From positions 1,302,001 through 1,366,000 of the forward strand of contig NC_006046.2 of NCBI RefSeq assembly GCF_000006445.2: a stretch of DNA of 64,000 nucleotides. The letters run 5' to 3'. Origin of the DNA: Debaryomyces hansenii CBS767. Taxonomy: Eukaryota > Ascomycota > Pichiomycetes > Serinales > Debaryomycetaceae. The notes beneath the pieces are model-generated. The model was given only the letters and a program-made list of their open reading frames with translations. It was not told where the DNA came from and made no database searches. The position numbers were made by a program, and so were the translations under genes. Of this stretch, positions 52,825 through 63,457 are shown piece by piece; within the stretch, counting starts at the first letter, position 1, and every line of letters starts with the position of its first letter.

Positions 52825-54615
52825 TCATATTTTATACAAGGTATCTAGGAACGCAACGACGACTCTTTCTGCCACACCCGTAGTCTTAACACTACCAGCT
52901 ACACCATATAAGGCGGCAATTTCACTCTCTGAATTCGATTCATCCTTGAGAGCGGCACTTGTCACTTCTACTAGATCGGATATTAATTCACCGATAACCG
53001 GAACGGTCAATCTGGTAAGTGCAAAGTGTAATGCGGCAGGATTCTGCAATGTAGAAAAGTGCCAACCTTTAGAGCTCAAACACTCGCCAATTTTATAGAT
53101 ACTGAGCGTACTTCTATAGTTTTTAGTAACCCCAAATGCTACCACTGATCCTATAGGGTCCCCAATAACCTCTAGGTATTTACTTAACATCTCATGTTCT
53201 TTAATCGCACACTTTAATTTCATTGAAGCTCCGACTATTGTACGACAAGACTCGGCGTAATTATCCTCGCCAAAGTTAACTAAAGTTGCCCAGCAACCAG
53301 CCATGAGTGCGCCAGGTCTTGATCCTGCTAGAGTAGGCGATCCATACATACCACCTGTCCAATCAGTCAGAATGTAATACTGGCATTGACGCAATTTAGA
53401 GTTACGGTACATTACGATCGAAGAACCTTTAGGAGCAAATCCATACTTATGTGTGTCACATGAAATTGAAGTAACCCCCGGTAACCTGAAATCAAACTTT
53501 GGAATTGGTTTATCACCATGAACTTTCGATTTCTCTAAAAATGAGACAATAAATGAACCAAGACAAGCATCAACATGTAAAGGAATTTTATATTTAACTG
53601 CTAAATTAGACAAAGCTTCAATATCGTCAATAATACCATGTGGGAAATTTGGAGCCGATCCTACTAATAAAACAGTATTTCCGTTAATTAATTTCTTAAC
53701 CTTATTAACATCAACCTTGAATGTGACAGGGTCCAAGTCAACCTTGTGTAATTTCATACCAAAATAATAACAGGCCTTCTCAATGCCAGCATGGATAGTT
53801 ATTGGTGCAATGATTTCAGGATTAGAAATATTCTTATAGAACTTTCCATACTCCCTTGCAGATAAACCTGCCAATAATAAGGACTCGGTACCACCTGAAG
53901 TAGTAGACCCACATCCTTCTTCTGGTGCATTAAATAAGCGCAAAACCATAGATACGATTTCGGATTCCATTTTACGAATACCTGGAAATACATCAGGGTG
54001 TAGCTGATTAGCAATGGAATACTTGTGGTACGCATCTGATTGTAAATCCAATAATTCATTCCCTCCGTGATACACAGCTCCGCTTACTCTACCATTGTAC
54101 CAATCAGAGTGCTTCAAGTCTTGCAACCTGTCCAACTCCTTTTTCACTATTGTAGCATCCAATCCCTTTTCTGGCAATGATTTAAATTGCATTAAACTTT
54201 CATCATTCTGCATCAACTCCTCTTCAATTTTCTTGGTAGTTTCTGATAGTTCTTGATCGATCTTTTTCTTTATAGGTGGGATGGAGAGTAAAAATTGAAA
54301 ACCTCGTTTACTTATAGCGTGTATAAATATTCTAATAGAAGCAATCATACCACGGCCTCTAATAAGCACAACCATTTGGCTCATATACAGATACATCAAA
54401 TAGATGAATACTGCATCACGTATAATAGCCAAGTATCCCCATACGCCACAATATGCATTTATATAATAGGTATTAATATAATCTCTCAATTTGTTGTACG
54501 TATAGAACGCATTGATTTCCACTAAATACATAAATTCATTAAAACTTTTTGGTATACATGGAGTTCCATACTTCTTGCTATCCAAGAACCAATCAGTTTC
54601 AAATAATGCATGCAT
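52825..54615 (-). CDS. DPL1: Sphingoid long-chain-base phosphate lyase
   Basis: Dpl1 is the PLP-dependent ER enzyme that cleaves dihydrosphingosine/phytosphingosine 1-phosphate to a fatty aldehyde and phosphoethanolamine, the exit from sphingolipid metabolism. The 596-aa product (S. cerevisiae 589) has one N-terminal membrane helix (about residues 62-84) and a group II decarboxylase-like PLP domain. Diagnostic blocks are GCGSTTSGGTESLLLA, ITIHAGIEKACYYFGMKL, HVDACLGSF and SCDTHKYGFAPKGSS, whose Lys (about residue 389) forms the Schiff base with PLP. The catalytic His and Asp are present in these blocks. Confidence 0.95.
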   Translation of the reverse strand: MHALFETDWFLDSKKYGTPCIPKSFNEFMYLVEINAFYTYNKLRDYINTYYINAYCGVWGYLAIIRDAVFIYLMYLYMSQMVVLIRGRGMIASIRIFIHAISKRGFQFLLSIPPIKKKIDQELSETTKKIEEELMQNDESLMQFKSLPEKGLDATIVKKELDRLQDLKHSDWYNGRVSGAVYHGGNELLDLQSDAYHKYSIANQLHPDVFPGIRKMESEIVSMVLRLFNAPEEGCGSTTSGGTESLLLAGLSAREYGKFYKNISNPEIIAPITIHAGIEKACYYFGMKLHKVDLDPVTFKVDVNKVKKLINGNTVLLVGSAPNFPHGIIDDIEALSNLAVKYKIPLHVDACLGSFIVSFLEKSKVHGDKPIPKFDFRLPGVTSISCDTHKYGFAPKGSSIVMYRNSKLRQCQYYILTDWTGGMYGSPTLAGSRPGALMAGCWATLVNFGEDNYAESCRTIVGASMKLKCAIKEHEMLSKYLEVIGDPIGSVVAFGVTKNYRSTLSIYKIGECLSSKGWHFSTLQNPAALHFALTRLTVPVIGELISDLVEVTSAALKDESNSESEIAALYGVAGSVKTTGVAERVVVAFLDTLYKI

Positions 54616-54757
54616 TTGATCTATATATCAGAGTTCAATTATCAATTTCTGTGTTTAGTTGTAGATAATATTTTACAGGATACAAAAAGAATTTATGTAG
54701 CTCGGTGAGTTCGGGCCAATTCATCGGATTTATGTAATTTGACTAAATAAGATATAT

Positions 54758-56962
54758 TCAAAATGGCGTAGACGCTCTACTTACTCTATTGGTAGGCCTG
54801 CTACTGGAACCATTAGACGTACTATCCATTAGTGATGTTCTTTCTTTAATTAATTTGTCTAGTTTTTCATCAAAGAATCGTAACATAAATTGGTTTTCGC
54901 TTTTCAATTTATTCAATTCCACCTCATGGTTAATGAGTTCGTCCTTATTAATCAACGAAGGTAATAGTTGTATACCAGCGCCATTTAATTTTCCCTCTAA
55001 CTTACTGTTTGCGTCTCTTAAGGCTATCAATTTAGAAGATAACTGAACTGCATCTGTAGAACTATTTTGATATTTCACACTCAGGGTATTATTTTCTTCG
55101 CATAACTTTTCATACTCTGTCGAAGTGTTAGCCCATTCCTTATCCAATTCTTCAATAAGCTTTTCCTGTTCTGATAAAGTCTTATTTAGCTCTTCCTCAA
55201 CTTTAACTTCGTCCACTAAGTTATTACGCAAGAATTGTAACTTAAACTCCAGTTGCAACTTGTGCTCTTGAAACTTTTCTATATCAGATTCTGCTCTACC
55301 CATCTTCTTGTCAGCGAAATTCGCTTCATCATTTAGTTTTCGTAATTTCCTATAGTTACTACTTATTGCTTCCTCGTCTTCATCGATAGTTGATTGTCTC
55401 AAGCTTTCAGCCTGTCTCAATGAGGGCAATATTTCCTTGTGCTTTATGTCAATCGCTCTTTCAATTTGGCACACACGGTCATATATGAGCTGAGCAAACT
55501 TTGATTTAAACGTCTTGTAGTTAAATACTTCTATTTTGTAATGTTCGTGATCAATTTTTATTTCGTTTATGCTTTCATCAACCTCCATATCATCTTTGCA
55601 TAAATCCTCGATAAAATAGCCAAATTTATGCAAGTAGTTAATATGAAGCTCCCTAGTTAGTTGATCGTCGGTAAAGCTTAACATCAACCTGTCATTGAAT
55701 TTCATCATTGCATTGTTATCTTCAAAAGGAAATCTCATAATATCCCACGTATAAATCCATTCAAACAAAACTGACATATTGCTACCATAATTCTCTAAGA
55801 AGAAGTCATGATCATGATATTCGTACGCCTCGCGCCTATTAACAGCGAATGCATTCAATATTTGAAGCTTCCATTTATAATTTGGGCTATCTTTGGAATT
55901 ATTCAAGTTAAAGCTATTATTCGCTTTCTTTTGAGGCATTTGAAGCATTATATGTTCGATTGAAAAATTTAAAATTGGTATAAAAACAGGAGTTTTTAAC
56001 GGAATCGCGTCAGATTCCAATAATGTATCTGGTCTGTTCGGCAAATTGTTGGACCTTATGAGTTCTATACTAGGGGTTTGGGTATCGAGGTTTAAATCAA
56101 ATGAAAATATTAAATTGACTTGCAGATTCTCAAATGAAGCTGAATAATTATTGTACAATTGTTGCGATGTAGCTAAAGATAAACAAAGTGAATGTTCACT
56201 TTTCTTTGTATATGTAGTTGCCGAAGGGTGTTTCCTTTTTCTTCCCGGTTCACCATCTATATTATCTACCTCTTGCTTGAACTTACGCTTTCCACTGTTA
56301 TCATTGTATAATCTTTCACTACTCAAATTGTTGTAATGCAACTTCTTACCTATAATTAGCCCTTCGATGAGCTCTAATTCTTTGACATTATCTGCCACAA
56401 CCAATATATGAAAGTCATTATTTTCAGTATTGTTTAAACTTTCGTATTTCAGAATATTGTTGTCAATAAATGAATCAAGAAGTCTGTTGAACAATTGAAA
56501 CTTTCCTGATAAACTTGCCAATCTTTCGTTCACTTCCAGTAATAATAATTTCTTTGGCATAAAATGGTCAACTAATAATGAAGGATGTTTAGTTATGAGT
56601 CTTAGCTGTTCAAATAATAGATTTACTTTATCGTATTTATTCATCGCTTCACTGTGCGTATCATTCATTGCATCAAATTCGGGGCCCGTATTATCAAGCA
56701 AACTATTAATGCTACTCCTTTCTCTCTTTGTACGTATTTCATCGAGTAAGTCTAAGCTAAATATATGAAGCACAGTCTCCGTTAAATCCTTTTGTAATTG
56801 GGTGAGGACGGAAGGTAAATAATATACGCCATTTTCTGGTTGGGTAATGACTGAATCAGTAGTTTCAGTTAGTGGATCATTTTCATCTAATACTGATTGC
56901 ATGTCATTTCTCTGATAAATATCATCTCGTGCTTCCTCCGAAAGCATGTCCATGAGATTCAT
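54758..56962 (-). CDS. HDA2: HDA1 histone deacetylase complex subunit Hda2
   Basis: Hda2 and Hda3 are the non-catalytic subunits that bind nucleosomes and activate the class II deacetylase Hda1. The 734-aa product has the HDA2/3 helicase-like domain (about residues 45-430): VYYLPSVLTQLQKDLTETV, HPSLLVDHFMPKKLLLLEV and VKELELIEGLIIGKKLHYNN. A coiled-coil domain follows (about 540-715, rich in Glu, Leu, Lys). The first blocks and the C-terminal SRASTPF resemble S. cerevisiae Hda2 rather than Hda3. A basic linker (SGKRKFKQE, GRKRKHP) may contact DNA. Hda1 and Hda3 are not in this window. Confidence 0.86.
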   Translation of the reverse strand: MNLMDMLSEEARDDIYQRNDMQSVLDENDPLTETTDSVITQPENGVYYLPSVLTQLQKDLTETVLHIFSLDLLDEIRTKRERSSINSLLDNTGPEFDAMNDTHSEAMNKYDKVNLLFEQLRLITKHPSLLVDHFMPKKLLLLEVNERLASLSGKFQLFNRLLDSFIDNNILKYESLNNTENNDFHILVVADNVKELELIEGLIIGKKLHYNNLSSERLYNDNSGKRKFKQEVDNIDGEPGRKRKHPSATTYTKKSEHSLCLSLATSQQLYNNYSASFENLQVNLIFSFDLNLDTQTPSIELIRSNNLPNRPDTLLESDAIPLKTPVFIPILNFSIEHIMLQMPQKKANNSFNLNNSKDSPNYKWKLQILNAFAVNRREAYEYHDHDFFLENYGSNMSVLFEWIYTWDIMRFPFEDNNAMMKFNDRLMLSFTDDQLTRELHINYLHKFGYFIEDLCKDDMEVDESINEIKIDHEHYKIEVFNYKTFKSKFAQLIYDRVCQIERAIDIKHKEILPSLRQAESLRQSTIDEDEEAISSNYRKLRKLNDEANFADKKMGRAESDIEKFQEHKLQLEFKLQFLRNNLVDEVKVEEELNKTLSEQEKLIEELDKEWANTSTEYEKLCEENNTLSVKYQNSSTDAVQLSSKLIALRDANSKLEGKLNGAGIQLLPSLINKDELINHEVELNKLKSENQFMLRFFDEKLDKLIKERTSLMDSTSNGSSSRPTNRVSRASTPF

Positions 56963-57174
56963 TCTGCAATTTAGTTATCTTCTTGACCTCTAATGAAATA
57001 GTTGAATCAATAAAATTAATTTGTGCGCTTAAATTCGTGTAATTATAAAATCAAGTAGCATACATAATCTGAGAAATAAAGAAATTGATTGTACTACTGA
57101 GGATCCGAGATGTACATGAAATTGTTCCGTAATCTATTAAGTCTATAAATTTTTATACTAATGCAATTTCAATT

Positions 57175-59472
57175 TCAACGTCTGCCTTTCTTCTTCAATA
57201 CTACGTTCAAGCCAACATTCCCAAGACTATTCCATACTGTACCATCAACCTTTTTTGGCAACTTTCTTCCATAAAGACATTGATCTACTAACCACATCCC
57301 TACTAAAAATTCAGGTTTGTTTAACGTTCCATCTTTCCTAAAATCAACCAAATCCCAGATAGCTTCTAGTGTTTCTTTAGGTAATCTGCTTCTTTTCCAG
57401 ATTCTTTTTACTACAACTCCGTGAATTAGTTGTGATGTTTCTGCTGATAATAGATTATGGAAATTTTGTTGAACGACATTAGAATTATCCTCATTCGTAG
57501 TCCTCGAGGATAATAAAGCGGCTGTGGTAGGTGCATCTTGATTCTCAATTTGCAGCTCAATTTCTGGTTTGCCATTATAATCAACGCCAATGAATCTAGA
57601 AACCGCACAATTAATGTACAATCCTTTGTTACTTACCCACAAACCCTCGTATCTCTTTCTTTCCAGCTCAGCAATATATGATAGCTCACTATGATTTTTC
57701 CATGGTTTGTTCTCATTGAAAGAGTATTTCTTTTCTCTTTTCTTGTTTGTTCTCATCGTTGCTTTTAATTGAACCGGTTGTGATTGATGGCCCATTACTG
57801 GAGTTGATGTTCTTGAGGGGACAGAAATATTTTTGAGCTCTTCAGTAGCTGATTGTAGATCAGATTTTGATGTATCAGGATCATCCAGATTATAAATCGG
57901 TTTAGATTTTCTATTTCTAAAAAGCTTTCTGGATTTCGCCTTAATATCTGGAAATATTGGGAGTCTATCATCTAAAAACAGTTTATCATTGTCAATTTTC
58001 TCCACGCTTGGAGTCTCAGACCCACTTAAATCACTTTCATCAAAATAGGAATAATCACTATCGTCATTTACCTTAATTTGTGATTTACTAGATGCATCAG
58101 AATAACCACCATAATCGTTATATTGCACGCTATGTCTTCGTGTCCTATTACTCGAAGCATCAGACATCCTATCATCCCCCTCAGTCTGATATCCATCACT
58201 TTGTTCCGTAAATGTTGGGGAAATGGAATCGTTATCCATCTCAGGTGGAGGTTTCCTTTTAGGTTTAAGTCTCGATGAATCTTCTTTATCGGGAGTCTGA
58301 ATCCTTAGGTTCATAAAAGTTTTAGGAGTATCGTTGTTACTAATACCTAACCTAGCACAAGCATGCAGTGATAGCGGGATATTAATCGGTGAAACTTCCT
58401 TGTCTTCCTTAGTATCATAGGTATCATTGTACTCAAAGTCGTCATCTTCATTGGAGTAATTTTCACGTTCATCGTGCTGAATTGATGCGTTACTATCAGG
58501 ATCAAGAAGATCCATATCAGTCCTAATAATCACTGGCGTACGCAATTGGTCGTTGTCATTTTCCAGAAACGATGATGCAAAGGAAGAAGAAGAGTAATTA
58601 TATATTGGTTGACCATAAAGCATCAATTGCTCTTCTGGATTGTTACTCTTCGATATTGATTTAAGGATTTTGTCCCTCTCCTCGGCTAGAGGTAATGATA
58701 TTGTGCTGTTGTCATGATGACTCGATATTCTCTTCAGATCAATACTATCCCTTATTCCATTTAATATAAGTGCATTTCTCTGTGACATTTCCTGATTTTT
58801 TGAATTGGTTTTAGTTTTTGAATTTATCGAGTTTCTTACCAGGTCTAACATATCCTTAGGTTGAGTTCCCGTCGATAGTCTCTTAGTGTTTACTTGACCC
58901 GGAGATAAATCATTCGATATGTATTTCGACCCAATGGAATTTTTCACATTCCGTATCATGTCTTGAGGATCGTAATTTAATGAATGTTGTGAAACGGTCT
59001 TACGTCTTTCAAGGTTATTAACGGTAGATAGAGGCTCACCAAAATTATCATTTTTAGGTGGCTCGTTCTCTAGGCTTTCAACCGCAAACGAATTGCTATA
59101 CGTAGATGATCTTCTCAGAGCACCTACTGAATTAGGTGTCTCGGCGGATTTACTAATTTTAGGTGTTTTTGGTGTATTTGGCATTTTGAAAATATTTGTC
59201 ATATTTGAACCTGTTGGTGTTGTTTTCTGGTCTTTTCTTTCTGATGTTTGGCCTCGAGTCTTATCTGCTTGAGTCTGTGATATCTTATTGCTAGATTTTG
59301 CTCTGGTAGCCGAGTTTAATGCCTTCATTTGTGTCTGTGGTGGGGCTGTTGTGTCAACTTTTAATGGTATTCTGGATCTGTTATTAGGTTGCAGCTCTTC
59401 ATTTTTTTTATTATTGATAGCCTTAAACGCCGCCAATGCCGCCAACTGACTTGTAGAGTTATTAGACGCCAT
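57175..59472 (-). CDS. IRS4: EH-domain protein Irs4/Tax4 type
   Basis: Irs4 and Tax4 bind and activate the PI(4,5)P2 5-phosphatase Inp51 in S. cerevisiae, affecting cell-wall integrity, autophagy and rDNA silencing. The 765-aa product has a long disordered, Ser/Asn-rich N-terminal part. A conserved stretch around residue 600-655 (ELSYIAELERKRYEGLWVSNKGLYINC) precedes a C-terminal EH domain (about 675-755: ETLEAIWDLVDFRKDGTLNKPEFLVGMWLVDQCL), with an EF-hand-like DxRxxGxLxxxEF loop. It ends with a basic KKKGRR. An N-terminal motif QLAALAAFKAI also occurs in this family. Irs4 is favoured because CTG yeasts usually have a single copy. Confidence 0.87.
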   Translation of the reverse strand: MASNNSTSQLAALAAFKAINNKKNEELQPNNRSRIPLKVDTTAPPQTQMKALNSATRAKSSNKISQTQADKTRGQTSERKDQKTTPTGSNMTNIFKMPNTPKTPKISKSAETPNSVGALRRSSTYSNSFAVESLENEPPKNDNFGEPLSTVNNLERRKTVSQHSLNYDPQDMIRNVKNSIGSKYISNDLSPGQVNTKRLSTGTQPKDMLDLVRNSINSKTKTNSKNQEMSQRNALILNGIRDSIDLKRISSHHDNSTISLPLAEERDKILKSISKSNNPEEQLMLYGQPIYNYSSSSFASSFLENDNDQLRTPVIIRTDMDLLDPDSNASIQHDERENYSNEDDDFEYNDTYDTKEDKEVSPINIPLSLHACARLGISNNDTPKTFMNLRIQTPDKEDSSRLKPKRKPPPEMDNDSISPTFTEQSDGYQTEGDDRMSDASSNRTRRHSVQYNDYGGYSDASSKSQIKVNDDSDYSYFDESDLSGSETPSVEKIDNDKLFLDDRLPIFPDIKAKSRKLFRNRKSKPIYNLDDPDTSKSDLQSATEELKNISVPSRTSTPVMGHQSQPVQLKATMRTNKKREKKYSFNENKPWKNHSELSYIAELERKRYEGLWVSNKGLYINCAVSRFIGVDYNGKPEIELQIENQDAPTTAALLSSRTTNEDNSNVVQQNFHNLLSAETSQLIHGVVVKRIWKRSRLPKETLEAIWDLVDFRKDGTLNKPEFLVGMWLVDQCLYGRKLPKKVDGTVWNSLGNVGLNVVLKKKGRR

Positions 59473-59693
59473 ATTTATTCATTAAGCACTGATCTTTAGA
59501 ACAATTCAAGAGAAATAACTATAGATAATAAGGCTATCTATCTTCTAGGCAGTGTAGAAAATTACATGTCAGGTGTGCGATAATCAATGATTGTTCTGTT
59601 ATGATGTGCTTGCTTGAAGTATTTATAGTGATATTTACAGGTTATATATAGTATTCTATTACATCGAACGTATAAACATATGAGCTACGTAAA

Positions 59694-61175
59694 TTAGCTT
59701 CTCTTACCCTTTGAAGAATTGACGAAACGACCTTTTCCAACTTTCACGCCTGAAGGTCTTATATTTTGTAAGGTAGTAAATGGAGAGACGTAGTTATCAG
59801 CACTACCACCACCAATCCATTGTTGCAACATCTTATCATTTTGTCTTCTTTGCCATTCATCGTTCTTAACAGCTTGACCGTATTCTTTCTGATCTTCTCT
59901 CAAAATAAGAGGATCCTGTAAAGTTTTATGACGGTTTTGCTTATTATGCTGGTAACCAGCCTTCCCTTGCAATCTTTGTTGATTCTTGGACAATGGAGAA
60001 GGTAAGGTATATCTATCACCTCTCTTAAACCACTGGAAATTTGCTTTTAAATGGGGAGTGACTTTACCAGTAGCATTATCGATAGAGACAGCACACCTCA
60101 ACAAGGTATTACCACCACACTTTGGACAGAAATGCTTTGGTTTTCCATTTTTAGGGATAGGTGTCAAGCGGAAGCATGCGTAACAACGGTACATGTAATT
60201 ACGAACTCTTCTTATTTGCTTACCGGACATAGCATTCATTAGATTAAGACCAATTTGCATGGCAACATTTTGACATGCGAAATCGCCGGTAGATAATGCA
60301 ACTTTAATGAATGGGCCCAGTTTCTCTGACGAGGATGCTTCCTGGATCTGTTCATTAGTATCCTTTACCATCTCTTCCTGTAAGTTTTCGGGTGTAATCC
60401 AGTCTCCATCGTCATCCTCTTCATTGTAAGCTTCATCTAAGTCTGACTTCTCGCCCGCGTCTTCTACTGATGTTTCTTCCTTCAATGACTCTTGTGAAAA
60501 AACAGAATCTTTGCCGGAGACTTCAACTGGGTCAGTTGAAACAACAGCTGCAGCTTCATCACCTTCCATTTGTTCTTCGTCTAATTCGTTTTGTAACTGG
60601 GCTTCCCTTTTGGCTCTTTGTTTCTTACCTCCTCTACGACGTGGCTTCTTCTTACCCGCATCCGCAGTTTGTGTCGATTCTTCTTGTTCAGATTCCGCTG
60701 GCTTTGATTCATCGTTTTCACTATTTGCAATTTTTTCAGATTCCGCCTTACTTTCTGCGTCTTGTTTTATCTCGACCTTCTCGCCTGTCTTCGTCTGATG
60801 TACCAATACCTCTCCTGGATACTTTCTAAGTCTCCAGTCCCCTTTATTTGCTTCACATTCTAACTCGTACGCCAACGCAATGATATGCAAATCATTTGTC
60901 GATAATACAGCATAATCCCCCGTCAATTTTGCAAAACTTACAACCTTTTGAATGTACTCCGGCTTGGGTTGCCTCACTTGAAGTTTATCGTCCCAGATCA
61001 ATAACTGCTGTCTGACATTATCATCCTTCAACTCACTATGTACACCAGGTGTGGTGTAGTAGTTATAGGCGTGTTGTTGTAATGAAGACGCAGATTGCGT
61101 AATTAACGGACCGGCATCGAACACTAAGGTCTTTATCTTCTTGTTCCCGTTTATAACTCTATTAACTTCACTCAT
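59694..61175 (-). CDS. NOB1: Nob1, endonuclease maturing 18S rRNA 3' end
   Basis: Nob1 cleaves 20S pre-rRNA at site D in cytoplasmic pre-40S particles. I start at ATG 61175 (493 aa, MSEVNRVINGNKKIKTLVFDAGPLI); the open frame extends five codons further but only to a TTG. The PIN domain (about residues 15-105) holds the acidic active-site residues, beginning with the Asp in LVFDAGPLI and the later GDYAVLSTNDLHIIALA. A Glu/Lys-rich acidic linker contains KKPRRRGGKKQRAKRE. A four-Cys zinc ribbon (about 327-357: CYAC ... CPKCGG) and a basic C-tail ending SSKGKRS follow. Length is close to S. cerevisiae Nob1 (459 aa). Confidence 0.95.
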   Translation of the reverse strand: MSEVNRVINGNKKIKTLVFDAGPLITQSASSLQQHAYNYYTTPGVHSELKDDNVRQQLLIWDDKLQVRQPKPEYIQKVVSFAKLTGDYAVLSTNDLHIIALAYELECEANKGDWRLRKYPGEVLVHQTKTGEKVEIKQDAESKAESEKIANSENDESKPAESEQEESTQTADAGKKKPRRRGGKKQRAKREAQLQNELDEEQMEGDEAAAVVSTDPVEVSGKDSVFSQESLKEETSVEDAGEKSDLDEAYNEEDDDGDWITPENLQEEMVKDTNEQIQEASSSEKLGPFIKVALSTGDFACQNVAMQIGLNLMNAMSGKQIRRVRNYMYRCYACFRLTPIPKNGKPKHFCPKCGGNTLLRCAVSIDNATGKVTPHLKANFQWFKRGDRYTLPSPLSKNQQRLQGKAGYQHNKQNRHKTLQDPLILREDQKEYGQAVKNDEWQRRQNDKMLQQWIGGGSADNYVSPFTTLQNIRPSGVKVGKGRFVNSSKGKRS

Positions 61176-61393
61176 AATACTTTGTTTCAACTGTAAGCTG
61201 CAATAATTACCTTGATGGCATCTCTTGTACTAAAAAAAAAAAATCTAGCAGCAAAGTCGTGTGTGTGCAATAAAGTGGTCATTATCATAAGCAATTTACT
61301 GAAGAATATAAAATAGCAAAGCAACTACGAATTCTTAGCATTTCAATTTTCATTCTTATTAGTAAAACATTTTAATTGATAAATCAACGTATT

Positions 61394-62203
61394 ATGTCTC
61401 AAGAAGATAAAATTATTTTGCATTGGTATGTGTGAAGTTATTATTACTACAAGACGAGCTTATAAGTGTTGCATACTAACTATTTAAGGCTTGAAAAGTC
61501 AAGATCTCACAGAATATTATGGTTATTGGAAGAATTGAATCTCGAATATGAATTAAAGGTATACAGAAGAACCAAGGATTACCGTGCACCACCAGAATTA
61601 AACAAGGTGCACCCATTGGGGAAGTCACCTGTCATCGAGATCATTAAGCCAGGTAGATCCACGCCAGTCATCTTGGCCGAAACCGGATATATGATTGACT
61701 ATTTAATCAGAAATTACGATACAGAACAAAAGTTGGTTCCTAGTGATGAAGATGAAAGAGAATTGGTCAATTACTACTTGCAATTTGCCGAGGGTAGTCT
61801 TCAACCATTCTTGGTGTCGTTGTTGGTCAACAACATGGCCAAAAAAATGGCACCATTTGGGGCTGGCTTTTTGGTTAACAAGGTGGTGCTGCAGATCAAT
61901 AATTTATATTACGGCCCAGAATTAATGAAGGCCCTCGACTTTTTGGAAAATAACTTGAAAAAGGGCAACGGTGAGTACTTTGTAGGCAACAAATTGACCG
62001 GTGCTGATATTATTTTGAGTTTCCCAATATATGACAATGTATTCGGCGACCTCGAAAGAACAAAGGCTATGACTGGCGGTAAGTTTGATGTCGTTACCAA
62101 GTATCCTACTATGAAGGCCTGGGCTGATATGATCAAGAAGGAACCTAACTTGATCAAGGCTAACGAAATTATCGACTCCAAGACTGGCACATCGAAATTG
62201 TAA
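61394..62203 (+). CDS. GTT11: Gtt1-type glutathione S-transferase, tandem copy A: join(61394..61425,61489..62203)
   Basis: Gtt1-like GSTs are ER-associated glutathione transferases/peroxidases involved in stress defence. Exon 1 encodes MSQEDKIILH plus two bases of a Trp codon; exon 2 supplies the third base and continues LEKSRSHRILWLLEELNLEYEL. Spliced length is 248 aa. The GST-N thioredoxin fold (about residues 8-95) includes HPLGKSPVIEI with the cis-Pro and the AETGYMIDYLI block; the all-helical GST-C domain runs from about 105, with YFVGNKLTGADIILSFPIYDN. Copy B lies about 200 bp downstream on the same strand. The GTT11-13 naming follows the C. albicans family and is approximate. Confidence 0.88.
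61426..61488 (+). other. 63-nt intron in GST copy A
   Basis: Donor GTATGT at 61426, branch point TACTAAC at 61474-61480, acceptor TTTAAG ending at 61488. It splits a Trp codon in phase 2. Confidence 0.9.
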
Positions 62204-62400
62204 GCTGTATAACCATTTAGGATTGTGTTTAGTTAAACATAAAGTATTTATTATATGAATTAATTAATATGAATTTCACAAGCCTTTATCTTCGTAAATA
62301 TTATGGGACTTAACCGAATCTACCCCGCATATTTTTCAGTATAAATATATTCATCTGTCATGGCTCTACTTACCCTTACTTGTTCTATTATGCAACAATA

Positions 62401-63239
62401 ATGTCCTCTGGTGACCATGGTGATAAGTTTGTCTTGCATTGGTAAGTAATACGAAAAAAGCATTCGAAGACTAAGAATAATATGCTAACTCTTATTTTAG
62501 GCTTGACCAGTCAAGAGCACATAGAATTCTATGGCTATTAGATCTTTTAGGGTTAAAATATGAAATCAAAACTTACCTACGTCATCCAACAACCTGGAGA
62601 GGTCCATCTTCATTATTGAAGGTTCATCCTTCGGGAAAATCTCCAATATTGGAAATCATGTTTGGCGATGGGAGAGAATCGTTAAAGTTGGCCGAAAGTG
62701 GATTTATAATACAGTATTTGTTGAAGAATTACGATCATGACAACTTATTGACTCCCGTGGACCCGAATTTACAACTCAAGGTGGATTATTATTTGCATTA
62801 TACTGAGGGAACTCTACAACATATCACGATAGCGTTGTTAATCAATTCTGTAGCGAAGAGTATAGCCCCACTCGGAACAAAAAGTGTGGTTAAGCTAGTG
62901 ACCAAAGGAATCAATAATGGCTATTATGTTCACGAATGGAGGTTGAATATGCAATATTTGGAAGACCAACTAGAAAGGGAGGGGACAGGTTATTTTGTCG
63001 GGGACAGGTTATCTGGGGCAGATATTATCCTAAGCTTCCCAATCTACGAGAACGTTTTTGATAACGAAGTGCAGATAAAGGATATTACGGGGGAAAAGGG
63101 TGATTTGTATAAGAAATACCCACATCTTGCTGCATGGTGTGATAAAATTAGAAATAACCCCCTGTACATTAAGATAACCGAAATGATGGATGGAAAGGTA
63201 GATAATTACATGCGTAGGTCGTCTACCTCGAGTAAGTGA
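62401..63239 (+). CDS. GTT12: Gtt1-type glutathione S-transferase, tandem copy B: join(62401..62441,62501..63239)
   Basis: Paralogue of copy A. Exon 1 encodes MSSGDHGDKFVLH plus TG of a Trp codon; exon 2 continues LDQSRAHRILWLLDLLGLKYEI. The spliced product is 259 aa. GST-N contains HPSGKSPILEIM and AESGFIIQYLL; GST-C contains YFVGDRLSGADIILSFPIYEN, nearly the same as copy A. The intron position and phase match copy A exactly, so the duplication happened after the intron was gained. The C-terminal tail (MRRSSTSSK) is basic and absent from copy A. The ATG at 62616 lies inside the domain and is not the start. Confidence 0.88.
62442..62500 (+). other. 59-nt intron in GST copy B
   Basis: Donor GTAAGT at 62442, branch point TGCTAAC at 62483-62489 (one change from TACTAAC), acceptor TTTTAG ending at 62500. 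Phase 2, same codon as in copy A. Confidence 0.9.
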
Positions 63240-63457
63240 ATCTCGTTAAGTCTCTTAGATATGGTCTACGCATTTAATGAAAATTATTCTGTATTTCGAA
63301 ATTTAGTTTTGATCGTAAGTATCAGGTATAAATTTAGCTATATCATCTATAATGTTTTAGCTATTACGAATAAATAAACATACAAATATCCTCTGGCGTT
63401 AAACTTGGGCAGATTCTATAATTATATCCAACTTCAATGCCATAATTTGGATTTTGT

